Shown: positions 1-9,340 of the stretch, in pieces
Position numbering within the stretch: the stretch's first letter is position 1
Layout of the letters: each line of letters begins with the position of its first letter
NCBI GenBank assembly: GCA_000733355.1
Contig: JNVV01000052.1
Coordinates: forward strand, 100,323 to 161,409
Direction of reading: 5' to 3'
DNA: 61,087 bases
Source of the DNA: Falciphora oryzae
Lineage: Eukaryota; Ascomycota; Sordariomycetes; Magnaporthales; Magnaporthaceae
Position numbers and translations under genes: made by a program
Notes under the pieces: model-generated
Told to the model about the DNA's origin: nothing
Database searches by the model: none
The model's input: the letters and a program-made list of their open reading frames with translations, nothing else

Positions 1-1256
1 AAAAAAAAACCAAAGGAAAAAAACAGTAAGGAAAGTTGGGAACAAAAGGAAATACTCTTGCGTAAGATGCGAGAGCTGGAGTGGATGGGATCGTTGGGAT
101 GATGGAGTAGAAAAAGGCTGGAGTTGGTGAGGCAGGATGCGGCATCTTAAATATCACGAAATGCCATACGAGTCTGGAGGTGATCTCGACCGTCCATGCC
201 CATTCATGGAAACAACCAACGAAAATGGGTCCAAATCCTGAAATAGCTGCCTGCGCTGGTTAAGGTTACCGCACGCGCATTGACAGGCCACGACAGGAGG
301 CGAAGGTTTACACCCAAGTGCAACGGGTACGACGGTGCACTGGCAGTAGACCCACGCTGACATGGCTCAATTCCTAGGTGGCCTCCATTCAACCCCAGCC
401 GAGCTTGTTGTTTTTGGCCTTGGGGGACCACACAGCCCAGGATGTGGGCGGTGCCACCCTTGGCAACCGCCCTACGGCCTGAGTCGCGGGCCAACCCAGC
501 TGGGAAAGGACGACACAGATCTTGGTGGTCCTTGTGCGATTCTCTGGGGTCCTGGCACTACGATGCTTTCTTATTTTTGATGACGATGCGCTCCCCGCAA
601 CGCCTCACCGCCACCGACGAAGCGACGCCCAAGGATGAATGTTTGTTTGTTTGTTGGTAGCGCGTGCATTGGATGATCAATGTGATATCGTCCCTGCAGC
701 TTGAATCCTTTGGCTACGTGCGCGGAGTGTTGGTTCGAGAAGGGACCACTGGCAATTTCGACTCGAGTCGAAACATTTGAAGCAGAAGCGGTCAGATTTA
801 GGACCCTGGATGGCACCTTCGGTAACAGGAGGCAGGGGGCCGTGCAACGTGCGCCAGGAAACAAAACGGGCCCACAGCGGTTCGCGGCGAGCACAGGCCT
901 AGGCGCCCATCGGATGTGCTTAACCCCCATTTCGATGCCATCTCGATCAGTCCCGTTCGAGGCCAGTCGAGCCAACAATCCAGGCCAAAACGCGGAAGGA
1001 TCAAGAAGCAGCAAGGGGCCTGTTTCTGGTTGGCTAGTCAAGTACGAGATGGTGCGGCTCGCGGACTACCAACGACCGTGGTCAGCGTCTGGCCAAGCCC
1101 TGCGACATGGGCTGCTGTGCTGATCCTGGCGGGGCAGCCGAGCGCCTGATTGGCCTACCGCACGAGCAGCTGAAAATTTGTCCCGCGTGTCGCGACTTGG
1201 GGCCACATCAAATTTCCCCTCGGCTGCCAACAACCGACAGGATCTCACCTAATGCC
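1..1256. other. intergenic, no gene seen
   Basis: The first bases are an A-rich run. I see no credible coding stretch: the open frames here overlap each other on both strands and none resembles a protein family. The last few hundred bases must contain the promoter and leader of the SET-domain gene that begins at 1257. Confidence 0.5.
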
Positions 1257-2936
1257 ATGAAGCCTACCGACGAGGAGCGATTCGCAGCGCTGGTGCAATG
1301 GAACAGAGCACACGGCGGCCTCCTCCACCCGGCAGTCGAGGTCTACAGCGATGAGCGAACAGGCTTTTCCCTGCGGGCCAGGGAGGCCGCCTCGGCTGCG
1401 CATTGCGCCCCGCGCTCCGCCTCGGACCCCGACCCCACGATCAACCCGCCCGTCGCCACCCCCGGACCAAGTCTTGGTTCCGGGCCGTCGCCACCGCCAC
1501 AGGCCGTGAAGTCTGGGGATGTCATCGTTGCCTGCCCGCTGTCCACCACCTTGTCGTACCTCAATGCCGTGGTCGGCGGCGAGCCGCTCCAGCACGACGG
1601 CAGACCAGCATCAGGCCATGACGAGGTTGCCACCCCGCCCGCCGCCTTCCCGGAGGCCTTTATGCGCGCCACCCCGCCGCACGTGGTCGGCCGCTGCTTT
1701 CTGATCCAACAGTACCTCCTGGGCCCGGCCTCGCACTGGCACGCCTACATCGCGACGCTGCCGCAGCCCGAGCACCTCGCCTCGTGGGCCCTGCCCGCCT
1801 TCTGGCCCGACGATGAGGCCGCCTTCCTGGCCGGCACCAACGCCGCCGCAGCCGCAGAGGAGATGCGCGCCAACGTTGCCGCCGAGGTCCGCCAGGCCCG
1901 CCGCGCCCTCGCCGACGCCGGCTACCCGGATCACAGGGAATACACGGCCCTGCGGTACCGCTGGGCCTACTGCATCTTTACGTCCCGCAGCTTCCGCCCG
2001 AGCCTCGTCGTGCCCGGCGCCGTTTGGAACGCGGGGCTGAAGGATCGGGCTGGGTGCGAGATGGACGACTTTTCGGTGCTGATGCCCCTGCTCGACATTG
2101 GGAACCACGACCCGCTCGCCGAGGTCGTGTGGGACGCCGACTCGGCGCCGGGCAAGTGCAGCCTCATGCTCTTTGGCGGCGCGCGATACAAGCCTGGCCA
2201 GCAGGTGTTCAACAACTACGGCCCCAAGACAAACAGCGAGCTGCTTGTGGCTTACAATTTCGTGTTGCCTGCCACGGAGGCGGTGCACAATGATTACGTG
2301 CACCTGCGGCTCAGATCAGGCGCCCCACCAAGGCAGACTGGCAGGGGTGGCGACGGTGGGGAGAGCGAGAAGAGCGAGAGGGCCAAGCAGGCTCCACGCG
2401 ACTTCCTCATCTCTCTTAGGCCCATGGGGCATCCGAGCTCTGTCGTTGGCCGCAAACGGAAATTCGTCTACAACGGGCCAGAACCACATCCCGGCGTTGG
2501 CTCGAGCTTCTCCCACATCGAGGACTCGTTGCTGTGGGAGTTTTGCGCTTCTCATCTCAGTAGCCCACGGGCAACAAACGAAAGCGACCCAAGCCCCGCG
2601 ACAGCGCCGGCAGCGCGCTTGGCCGCGGTGTTCTCCGAGCCCACCCCGCCCGAGTTCGAGGCGCTGGTCTCGGGCGTGCGCGAGCTGCTCATTGGCAAGC
2701 TGGGCGCAGACTATGAGCGTCTGCTGGAGGAAGGGCCCGGAGAGCTCGCGGCCGTCAAGGAGATGCTGGCGGAGGCCGAGGAGGCGGCCGGTCACACTTC
2801 GGTGGCGGCCTCGCTGACGGCGAACCAGGCCCTCGCGTTTGCGTACCGGCTGCAGTGCGAGCAGGTGCTGAAGAACGCCATGACGTCGCTGGACCCCACC
2901 ATTCGATTTGAAGCTGTCGAGGAGGAGGGAGAATAG
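1257..2936 (+). CDS. SET-domain protein lysine methyltransferase (SETD3/SETD6/RKM-like)
   Basis: Single-exon gene of 559 residues. The C-terminal half of a split SET domain is clear: DIGNHDP with Asn283-His284 (the S-adenosylmethionine-binding NH pair), then FNNYGPKTNSELL with Tyr321, the position of the catalytic tyrosine. A divergent Rubisco-LSMT-type substrate-binding region follows up to a Glu-rich end. Members of this family methylate lysines of ribosomal proteins, elongation factors or other non-histone targets in cytosol or nucleus; the substrate here cannot be read from sequence. The frame stays open upstream to 1107, but the Met at 1257 begins the charged N-terminus MKPTDEERF usual for this class, so I chose it. 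A low-complexity Pro/Ala insert (about residues 60-85) and a Gly/Glu/Lys-rich insert (about 365-385) interrupt the fold. The SET assignment is firm; the subfamily is inference. Confidence 0.85.
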   Translation: MKPTDEERFAALVQWNRAHGGLLHPAVEVYSDERTGFSLRAREAASAAHCAPRSASDPDPTINPPVATPGPSLGSGPSPPPQAVKSGDVIVACPLSTTLSYLNAVVGGEPLQHDGRPASGHDEVATPPAAFPEAFMRATPPHVVGRCFLIQQYLLGPASHWHAYIATLPQPEHLASWALPAFWPDDEAAFLAGTNAAAAAEEMRANVAAEVRQARRALADAGYPDHREYTALRYRWAYCIFTSRSFRPSLVVPGAVWNAGLKDRAGCEMDDFSVLMPLLDIGNHDPLAEVVWDADSAPGKCSLMLFGGARYKPGQQVFNNYGPKTNSELLVAYNFVLPATEAVHNDYVHLRLRSGAPPRQTGRGGDGGESEKSERAKQAPRDFLISLRPMGHPSSVVGRKRKFVYNGPEPHPGVGSSFSHIEDSLLWEFCASHLSSPRATNESDPSPATAPAARLAAVFSEPTPPEFEALVSGVRELLIGKLGADYERLLEEGPGELAAVKEMLAEAEEAAGHTSVAASLTANQALAFAYRLQCEQVLKNAMTSLDPTIRFEAVEEEGE

Positions 2937-3233
2937 AGGTCTGGTAGGAAATTCTTTTTACGTTGTTTGACTCCTCGCGCTTGGCTGTTTGTCCCGCCCG
3001 CCTTGGCGGCGATGAGTCAACTTCGGCTTAGTGCCGTCTGGTTTTTGGCTCCTCGCCGTTTGTCTGCGGGTATCCCTAGCATTCCGTCGCCTCTCGTATG
3101 GCTAGGCGCAGGGAAAGCAAACAAACGGCATGCAAACAGCCAGGCTTCCATCCCTTCTTTGTGCCACCCGTTGGAATGAAATCATCCTACTTCGGTCGGC
3201 CCTTCCCAGTGTCAATCAAGGCGAACTTGATCG

Positions 3234-3318
3234 TCCGATTTGGTGCAGAGGTTAGCATGTCAGGTTTTCAGCCATATCATGGATTCCTGAGGACACGGGT
3301 TCGAATCCCGTAGTCGGA
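3234..3318 (+). tRNA. tRNA-Glu (anticodon UUC), with a 14-nt intron
   Basis: Full cloverleaf: acceptor stem TCCGATT (3234-3240) with AGTCGGA (3312-3318, one G-T pair); D stem 3243-3246 with 3255-3258; anticodon stem TCAGG (3260-3264) with CCTGA (3286-3290); T stem ACGGG/CCCGT around the loop TTCGAAT. The B box GGTTCGAATCC matches the consensus exactly. The anticodon loop is too long by 14 nt. Placing the intron at 3271-3284, one base after the anticodon TTC (3267-3269), leaves a normal 7-nt loop. The gene is followed by long T runs from 3322, the Pol III terminator. Confidence 0.93.
3271..3284 (+). other. intron in tRNA-Glu
   Basis: Fourteen extra bases lie between position 37 (A3270) and position 38 (T3285) of the tRNA, the canonical site cut by the eukaryotic tRNA splicing endonuclease. 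Removal restores the loop TTTTCAT closed by a five-pair stem. Confidence 0.85.
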
Positions 3319-3345
3319 AAACTTTTTTTTCTTTTTTTTCTTTTA
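3319..3345 (+). terminator. Pol III poly-T terminator of the tRNA
   Basis: Two to three T runs of eight or more bases begin a few bases after the tRNA 3' end, the expected RNA polymerase III stop signal. Confidence 0.75.
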
Positions 3346-3765
3346 TCTCTGCAACCTTTCCCACCTTCTTCCTCTTGCACCTTATCAGCTTCTTTGCAGA
3401 CCTTGCATTATCACTTCATGTTTCCCATCTATCGGAAAGATATCCAGACTTTATACCCTCGTTCAGCACGCTTTCGAACTCCTGTCACACCATATATGTA
3501 TGCACTGTTGGACGTTTTACTAAAATGGTTTCCCAATGCAGGCCGAAGAAAATATGTACTCTGAATATTTACAGCAAGAATAGGAGGAACGGCGACACCA
3601 GCGAGTGATAGAATGCCACCGCAACCTTCTTCCTCTCCGCCACACTGCTCTCTCTTGCCACCCAGTTTTCAATCGCCACCGATACCTTACCATCACGCCA
3701 ACCGCGCGACCCTGTAGGCCTGCCATACAGGCCAACCGAGACCACCCCCAGACGCCACAGCCAAC
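3346..3765. other. intergenic, no gene seen
   Basis: Pyrimidine-rich, relatively AT-rich DNA between the tRNA and the 3' end of the cellulase gene. It probably holds the 3' untranslated region of that gene. No open frame here resembles a protein. Confidence 0.5.
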
Positions 3766-5155
3766 TTAGATGTACGTCTTGAGCAGGCTGTTGTAGTACT
3801 GGTAGCCCGTCCCGCTCGGCGGCTCTAGGTTGTACATGTAGGTGCCCCACCAGGGACCCGCCGCCCACCAGAGCGCGCCCAGCCAGACGTCCGAGTTCTG
3901 CTTCATGTGGTCGAGCATGCCCTTGACGGCGGAGCGGCAGTTCTCGTTCGCTCCTCCCGCGAACTCGCCGATGATGCCGACTTTCCCGTTCTGGCGCAGC
4001 CACGTGGTGGCGCCGACGACGCGCTGGACGCCGATCTGGGCGCTGACGCAGGCCTCGGACGTGCCAGACGAGTCCGAGTCGAGGTACTGGTGCATCTCGT
4101 AGACGAGCTTGTTGTTGGGGTCGGTCAGGGCCTTCATGTTGTCGTTGGTCACGTTCCAGCTCCAGGCGCCCGACCACTGGTTGCCCTCGACAAAGATGTA
4201 CTGCGACGTGGCGCCCGCCGCGCGGATGCCGTTGATGGCGGCCTGGTTGAGCTGCAGGACCAGGTCTTGGGACATGGTGTGGTACCTGTTTGGTGGTTGG
4301 TGTTAGTGCTGTAGCCACCAGGGGGGTTTTTTCGAGGCGTCACTAGCGCCACTCACTCGTTGTTTGTGTCAAACACGACCTTGGAGTTGCCCTTGAACTG
4401 CCCGGCCAGATTGGCCCAGAAGGTCCGGAAGGCAGAGGTGTCGGTGATGCTGTGATCCGCCATATCAGTCTACTTCATTCGCCCTTGGCTTTCGGCGTCA
4501 TCCGTCTCACATGTTGCCGTAGTAGCGGCCGTAGTTGTGCGGGTCCAGCACGGCGTACGAGCCCTTGGACGTGATGTGGTTGATCACCGTCGTCAGGTTG
4601 CGGAGGTAGGCGGCGTTGAAGGCGTTGGTCATCTGGGTCTCGGCCAGGCGCTCCATCGAGAAGCACACGCGGAAGGTGTTGTATCCTTGGCTGATGAGGT
4701 TCTAAGGACGGGCATCCAACGCTGGTCAGTAGTCCAGTCCACCGTGGTGACAACTCCTGGAGAGGGCCCAGTCTCGGGCTGATACTCACATCGATAGTCG
4801 AAGTGTCAGGGAAGATGTACTCGGTGCCCCATCGGCCCGGGAAGATCTTGTCGCCGAACTCGGCTCCGGCCTCGTTGGTGCCGAAGAAGGTGAACTTGCC
4901 GTTGCCGCCTCCGGGGTTACCACCACCGGGATTACCACCGCCGGGGTTGCCGCCCCCCGGGCTGCCGCCCCCGGGGTTCCCTGGGTTCGACGAGCCGGGC
5001 TGGCACTGGTGGTACCACTCGTTGACGACGACGCAGGTGTAGCCCGAAACGCAGGTCGTGGGCCCGCTGTAGCCGTTGCCGCCGCACTGCTGCCACGCGG
5101 CCTGCTGGGCGGCGACGGCGCCGGCGAGAGCGCCAAACACGAGGGAGGACCTCAT
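3766..5155 (-). CDS. secreted GH5 endo-beta-1,4-glucanase with N-terminal CBM1 (EGII/Cel5A type)
   Basis: Cleaves internal beta-1,4 bonds of cellulose outside the cell. Four exons on the minus strand: 5155-4790, 4701-4511, 4449-4357 and 4285-3766, with GTGAGT or GTGAGA donors and TAG/CAG acceptors, giving 389 residues, a normal length for the family. Order: signal peptide (about 1-16, cut after AVAA), CBM1 (about 17-54, containing [14 protein letters not shown]), a Gly-Pro-Asn repeat linker, then the GH5 domain. The acid/base is Glu217 in the DTNNEYH motif, encoded across the exon 3/4 junction; the nucleophile is Glu324 in GEFAGG. The sequence closely follows GH5 subfamily 5 enzymes of Chaetomiaceae. 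The linker lacks the usual Ser/Thr-rich composition. The beta-glucosidase at 20.9-23.6 kb would act downstream on its cello-oligosaccharides. Confidence 0.95.
4905..4985 (-). repeat. tandem repeat coding the GGGNP linker of the cellulase
   Basis: About five near-identical 15-base units, each coding Pro-Gly-Gly-Gly-Asn (one unit has Ser in place of Asn), join the CBM1 to the catalytic domain. Units differ mainly at third codon positions, so the peptide repeat is better conserved than the DNA. Confidence 0.8.
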
Positions 5156-6098
5156 CGTGGGCGCGGGAGATGGGGAGGGCTTGGTTGTCGTTGGGGCGGC
5201 TCGCTCGCTTCCCGCTGGCTGGCTGGAGTGGGGGGTGAGGGAACAACGAGGGGAGGGGGTTACAGTCTTGTCAGCGGCTTCCTCGAGGCTTTAATAGAAG
5301 ACCCGATTGCTCCTCCAGGGGGTGGAAGCCGGCCCGCGCGGCGCGTCCTGTTCACGCGGGCCTGGCACCCGCATGATGTAATGGGACGGCGGGAGAGACG
5401 CCGTTGCGGTTCGTTCCCCCTCCTCCTCCCCGTCAGCGGCGCACGGGTTTTTTCACGCCACGCCATTTGGCTGCGACGCGCTAAAATGGGGCGTGGACAA
5501 GGTGGAAATGCTCCCCGTGGGGGCCCCTCGCGCTAACCCGAGCGTGGTCTGTCTCGTCGCCTGGCGCGGGGTGATGAGATGCACGCAGCCGGGTTCAGGG
5601 GCCGAGAGATGGAAGGTCTGGGCCCGACATCCCCGCGAGGAATGCATGGGTACAAAGCGCCCGAGGAGGAGAGAATCGGGAAAGCTTGTACCACCGTGTG
5701 GTCCGGCAGGGTTTCCCCAATCGAGGGTGCGGAGAAAGGCTAGGCTCGGATGGGCACGCTCCGAGGCTGCACCAGAGGTGGAGATGGGCACCCTGGGGTT
5801 GAGAAACACCTGCCAAAAACCCGCCAATGGCGACGAAAATACGCCGAGCGCCTGAGAGCTACCGTAAAATACAAGGGCCGTCAGGGGGATTGTGGCGGCC
5901 CCCGGTCCGGCACATCGGGCCCTCGAACGGGGCCTCAGGGACGGCGTTATTTCGGGACTATGCCTGGCAGGATCAGAATCACCCTTGCTCCTGTCCACCG
6001 GATCGCGGAGAAGTGGTTTTGTAAATATCGCATGTTCTGACCAAAGGCACACGCAAAAGCAACGCGCAACTCCCCGGCCCACGATCCCGCCCGTACCA
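5156..6098. other. intergenic, cellulase promoter side
   Basis: GC-rich DNA between the cellulase start and the end of the macro-domain gene. Long open frames on both strands overlap each other and look random. The part next to 5155 must carry the cellulase promoter; I cannot assign particular activator or repressor sites with confidence. Confidence 0.45.
5290..5296 (-). promoter_or_regulatory. possible TATA-like element of the cellulase gene
   Basis: TATTAAA on the minus strand, about 135 bp before the cellulase ATG. It is the best TATA-like match in this promoter, but not a consensus box, and the transcription start is unknown. Confidence 0.3.
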
Positions 6099-6686
6099 TC
6101 AGGAAGGCGGGTCGAAGACGACCCAGCTGCCATCCCAGCCGTCGAACTTATCGACGATCAGCGACGCAGTCCGCTCCCAGGGGACCTTGAAGGCTCCCGA
6201 GTTGAACCGCGGCGAATACACCACCGGCCGCGCCGCCATCTCGCCCGCCTGCACCGCCGCGTCGAGCTGCAGGCGCAGGTCGGCGAGCGCCTGCGCCGTC
6301 TGGTCAAGTATGACGCCCCTGCTGTCCTTGCCCGGCTTCTCCGTCTTCGCGTTGGGCCGCCCGTAGCCGAAGCTCGTGAAGACGCAGGCGATGGTAACAA
6401 CAGGACTGCCGCGCTGCTGCGCGTCGGCGGCCTGCGGCGGGATCAGCAGGCACCGGCCGGCGACGCCGTCGCGCGCGGGCCAGCGGTCGTCCGGGTGGGC
6501 CTTTGCGGCGGCACAAAAGTCGGCGTAGACGCGGTGCGCCGCGGGGAAGGAGGCCCCCAGGGCGGCGGCCACACCGGACCCCCAGGTGCCCAGGCCGTTG
6601 GTGGCGTGCACGACCACGGCGCCGTTGGGGAGGTCGGCGATGGCCAGGTGCTCGTGCGAGAGGGCGAACTTGGCGGCGCGCGGCAT
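6099..6686 (-). CDS. macro-domain protein, ADP-ribose 1''-phosphate phosphatase-like (Poa1 type)
   Basis: Intronless gene of 195 residues. The N-terminus gives the macro-domain core: a strand ending ADLPNGAVVVHATNGLGTWGSGVAAAL, here with Asn at the ligand-binding position followed by the Gly-rich loop. The middle strand VVTIACVFTSFGYGRP and the C-terminal VVYSPRFNSGAFKVPWERT follow Poa1-like proteins, which remove phosphate from ADP-ribose-1''-phosphate, a by-product of tRNA splicing, or hydrolyse ADP-ribosyl groups. It is presumably cytosolic or nuclear, as no signal peptide or membrane segment is visible. The frame opens eight codons earlier at a GTG, but the first ATG is at 6686. The family call is firm; the exact reaction is inferred from Poa1. 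Confidence 0.8.
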   Translation of the reverse strand: MPRAAKFALSHEHLAIADLPNGAVVVHATNGLGTWGSGVAAALGASFPAAHRVYADFCAAAKAHPDDRWPARDGVAGRCLLIPPQAADAQQRGSPVVTIACVFTSFGYGRPNAKTEKPGKDSRGVILDQTAQALADLRLQLDAAVQAGEMAARPVVYSPRFNSGAFKVPWERTASLIVDKFDGWDGSWVVFDPPS

Positions 6687-7181
6687 GCTGTTCTTTTTTC
6701 TAACGGTCACCGTATCGTTTCTGGGGCAGTTGCTTTTGGAATGAAGACGGCGTCATTGCAGCCGGTTTGGTTCAAGCAGAGGTGTGTGCCTGCGTTCAGG
6801 TCGTCGCCTTTTTGCCTGCCTGAGCGACTGGCTAGCGCAGCGTCATACAGTGCGAGCGCCAAGCACCCACGCAATTGCGCACGGATATGCTTCCCCCAAG
6901 TTCGGATGAGACGACGACAGCTATATATCTCTTGTTCCTGCAACCACTGCCACCACAGCAGCCCAACGGTCAAACGGGTAGGGCCTGGCGCTGTATAGTG
7001 GGACGGCTGCCGCACATCTGGACTGATGGGGCAGGCACTCATTAGACTCGAGTCTAAGTCCTGAAATGGGAACAACTCTTGTGTTTTTGCTTTTTTGGTT
7101 CTTTCTTTTCGGACTTTTTGTTTATTGACTCTCCTCTTTCTCCTCCTTGCCCAGCATCCTGGGGCTATCTATTATCAAATA
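6687..7181. other. intergenic, no gene seen
   Basis: Lies between the start of the macro-domain gene and the stop codon of the T5orf172 gene, both on the minus strand. It should hold the promoter of the former and the 3' end of the latter. Nothing else is evident. Confidence 0.5.
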
Positions 7182-8579
7182 CTAGATATTCGGGTAAAAT
7201 ACATCTCGCTCTTCCTCTTCCTCTTTTTCAAGCCCAACAACGTTGAATCCGCTCTCCTCCCTCCACGCACCGGGCATCTCAAACCGCTCCCGTCCCAGGT
7301 CAAGGCTGTTCAAAATAAAGGATCCAGGTCCTTGAGGGGTCTCTTTGTCAGTGCTGTCGCGCTCTCCCTCCTGTTCTGATTCCATGTCGTTATCAGTCAG
7401 CACATCCTTTCCATTTTGAAAGATATCCCCACCCCTGTCCGCCCGAATCGGCGTCTTCGGAACAGATTTGAAAGACCAGATGTCTTGCGGCTGCGTAGTA
7501 TCCACAAGCGTTGCCAACATGACGAAGAAAAGCCACGTCTGCGCCGTGGTCGACGGAGATATGAGTCCGATGGCAAGAGCTTCCGCCAGGACCAGCACTT
7601 GCCACCGATATGGCCATATCCGTGAGCAGATAACACGGGCCTCGGAAGCACACTGCTCGAGGGGGGTGAAGTTCAAAAACGTCTCCCACGAATCCGCGAT
7701 CCCGCGGTGGCCACAACCCTCTGTTACTGTTGCTTTTTGATGCAACCGACGCAACCACCTCGGCCGAAGCTTTCCGTCCCCAGCCCAGGGCGCCCTCTCG
7801 CAGAACGAGTGCCATCGCCACTGGACCTCAAGCAGGAAGTTGGTATCGTCGACCTGGAAGTACTCCTTGTGCTGCTTTTTGCACGGGCAAGGCCCCGTGT
7901 GCAAAAAGCTGGCGAGCTCGGCGTGCACCAGCTTCTCGGCCATGTGGTGCATCCGGATGGGCGGCAGGTGGGCGTCGGGCAGATGCTCGAGGCTGTCCCA
8001 CTCGCAGGCCGACCGCACGGCGTTCTTGCGCTTGTAAGGCGTCTCGCTCACACCGACCTTGTACAGGCGCCGACTGTCGCCTGTCCGGGTCGCTTTGTAG
8101 ATGTAGAGCCACTTTTTCTTCCCGGAGGCCATGTCCTTGGGGTGGACGCCCTGCCGGAGTATCTCTGAGATCTTGGCGTCGATAGAGGGCTCGGACAGCT
8201 TGGGCTCCGGCCTTGCCGGCCCGCTGGCGCTCCTCTCCGGGGGTTCAGACCGCCGGTTTCTGACGCTGCTGGTGGGAAGGTCGGGTGCCGATCGGGTGTG
8301 ATGTGAGTTTCTGGGAGGAGGGCAGGGGGTTGCCGGTGGCATGGTAGAGAGCTCAGGCCTGAGCCGAGACACATCTTGTTTCTCATCTTCGTCGTCGATC
8401 TCTTGTGAGACATCGCGACCATTTCGTGGCCGCGTGGGTGTTGAGACGGGGATAGCCGAAAACATTATCACAGGCGAGCCGGGACTGCTCGCGTTTGTCT
8501 TCAAACTTCTGGGCTTGGCCTTGCCACCTGCTTGCTCCAACACTTGGTGAGGGGGACGAGGTGGAGTGGTGGGAGTCAT
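7182..8579 (-). CDS. T5orf172 (GIY-YIG-like) domain protein with hydrophobic C-terminal region
   Basis: Intronless gene of 465 residues. Residues 1-140 are low-complexity and rich in Pro, Ser and Arg, probably disordered. Residues about 157-250 match the T5orf172 domain (PF10544) of the GIY-YIG nuclease superfamily: YIYKATRTG, then RRLYKVGVSETPYKRKN, then EKLVHAELASF, ending in the family hallmark CPCKKQHKEYFQVD. Fungal members are often annotated as meiotically up-regulated gene 113-like and have no established function. After the domain, around residues 325-370, one or two strongly hydrophobic stretches suggest membrane attachment, unusual for a nuclease fold. An acidic tail follows. The domain call is firm; nuclease activity and membrane location are inference. 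Confidence 0.8.
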   Translation of the reverse strand: MTPTTPPRPPHQVLEQAGGKAKPRSLKTNASSPGSPVIMFSAIPVSTPTRPRNGRDVSQEIDDEDEKQDVSRLRPELSTMPPATPCPPPRNSHHTRSAPDLPTSSVRNRRSEPPERSASGPARPEPKLSEPSIDAKISEILRQGVHPKDMASGKKKWLYIYKATRTGDSRRLYKVGVSETPYKRKNAVRSACEWDSLEHLPDAHLPPIRMHHMAEKLVHAELASFLHTGPCPCKKQHKEYFQVDDTNFLLEVQWRWHSFCERAPWAGDGKLRPRWLRRLHQKATVTEGCGHRGIADSWETFLNFTPLEQCASEARVICSRIWPYRWQVLVLAEALAIGLISPSTTAQTWLFFVMLATLVDTTQPQDIWSFKSVPKTPIRADRGGDIFQNGKDVLTDNDMESEQEGERDSTDKETPQGPGSFILNSLDLGRERFEMPGAWREESGFNVVGLEKEEEEERDVFYPNI

Positions 8580-9340
8580 GGTAGTGGTGTGGATGAAATC
8601 ATGAAAGATAGGAAAGGCTTCAGGGGTAGGATGTGGGTGTTGTGCGGTGGCCTGCGAGGACCTGGACTTGTGAGGGATTACACGATCATTTTAATAGCAA
8701 GTGGTCGCCAGATGTGATGATAGCAGTCTCGCTGCCAACGCTCACAGCCACATCTTGACCCAGGAAAGCGGTGGTTGCCTCTCAGGCGCAGGGCTTCAAA
8801 CCCCGCCGTTTGGTCTGATAAACTGGCTATGTACTGTCCGCGGATCTATTTTCGGATCTCTGAGCAGGCAGAGGGCAGAATACGTGAAGAGGTGTTTCCA
8901 GGGCACTGCAGTCCTCGCACTGGAGAAGACCGGTGTAGTTTTATGTGTCGTCGTCTTTCATCTTAAAAACTGACCTGATTGGCCGAATCGAGAGGTTGCG
9001 CGCATCCTGGTGCCAACCAACCCAACGTTCTAGGCGGGGTTGGGTCTAGAGGAAGGCGGCCCAGATTCCCGGCCGAGAGCACCCAATGATATCGCGACTA
9101 ATCACGGCAGCATGAATGGCCGGGGCAATGAACCCGCGAGCTGGTAACCGTCTCGATCGTATCTTGCGCCCACCGGCATTTCTCCTATAGGACCGCCGCC
9201 GGGAAAGCCTTGAGGTTTGCCTCGGGTCGTGCTTGGTGGCTATACTTGCAGTGCGATGGGTTACATTGCGCCCCTTACCGAGACCAAATCTGTAGACGTG
9301 GGAGGTTCTGTCTTGGCAATATTTCCATCTCAGCGATTAC
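8580..9340. other. intergenic, no gene seen
   Basis: Sits upstream of the T5orf172 gene and downstream of the NmrA-like gene. No coding stretch or repeat was recognised. Confidence 0.5.

Noticed and set aside
5453..6133. A 226-codon open frame on the minus strand upstream of the cellulase
   Set aside because: Overlaps another long frame on the plus strand and the macro-domain gene, has a low-complexity, Arg/Pro/Ser-rich translation and no resemblance to any family; typical of random open frames in GC-rich DNA.
5892..6998. A 368-codon plus-strand open frame across the macro-domain gene
   Set aside because: It is antisense to the macro-domain gene, whose protein motifs and intact start are clear; the plus-strand translation is Arg/Gly/Val-rich shadow.
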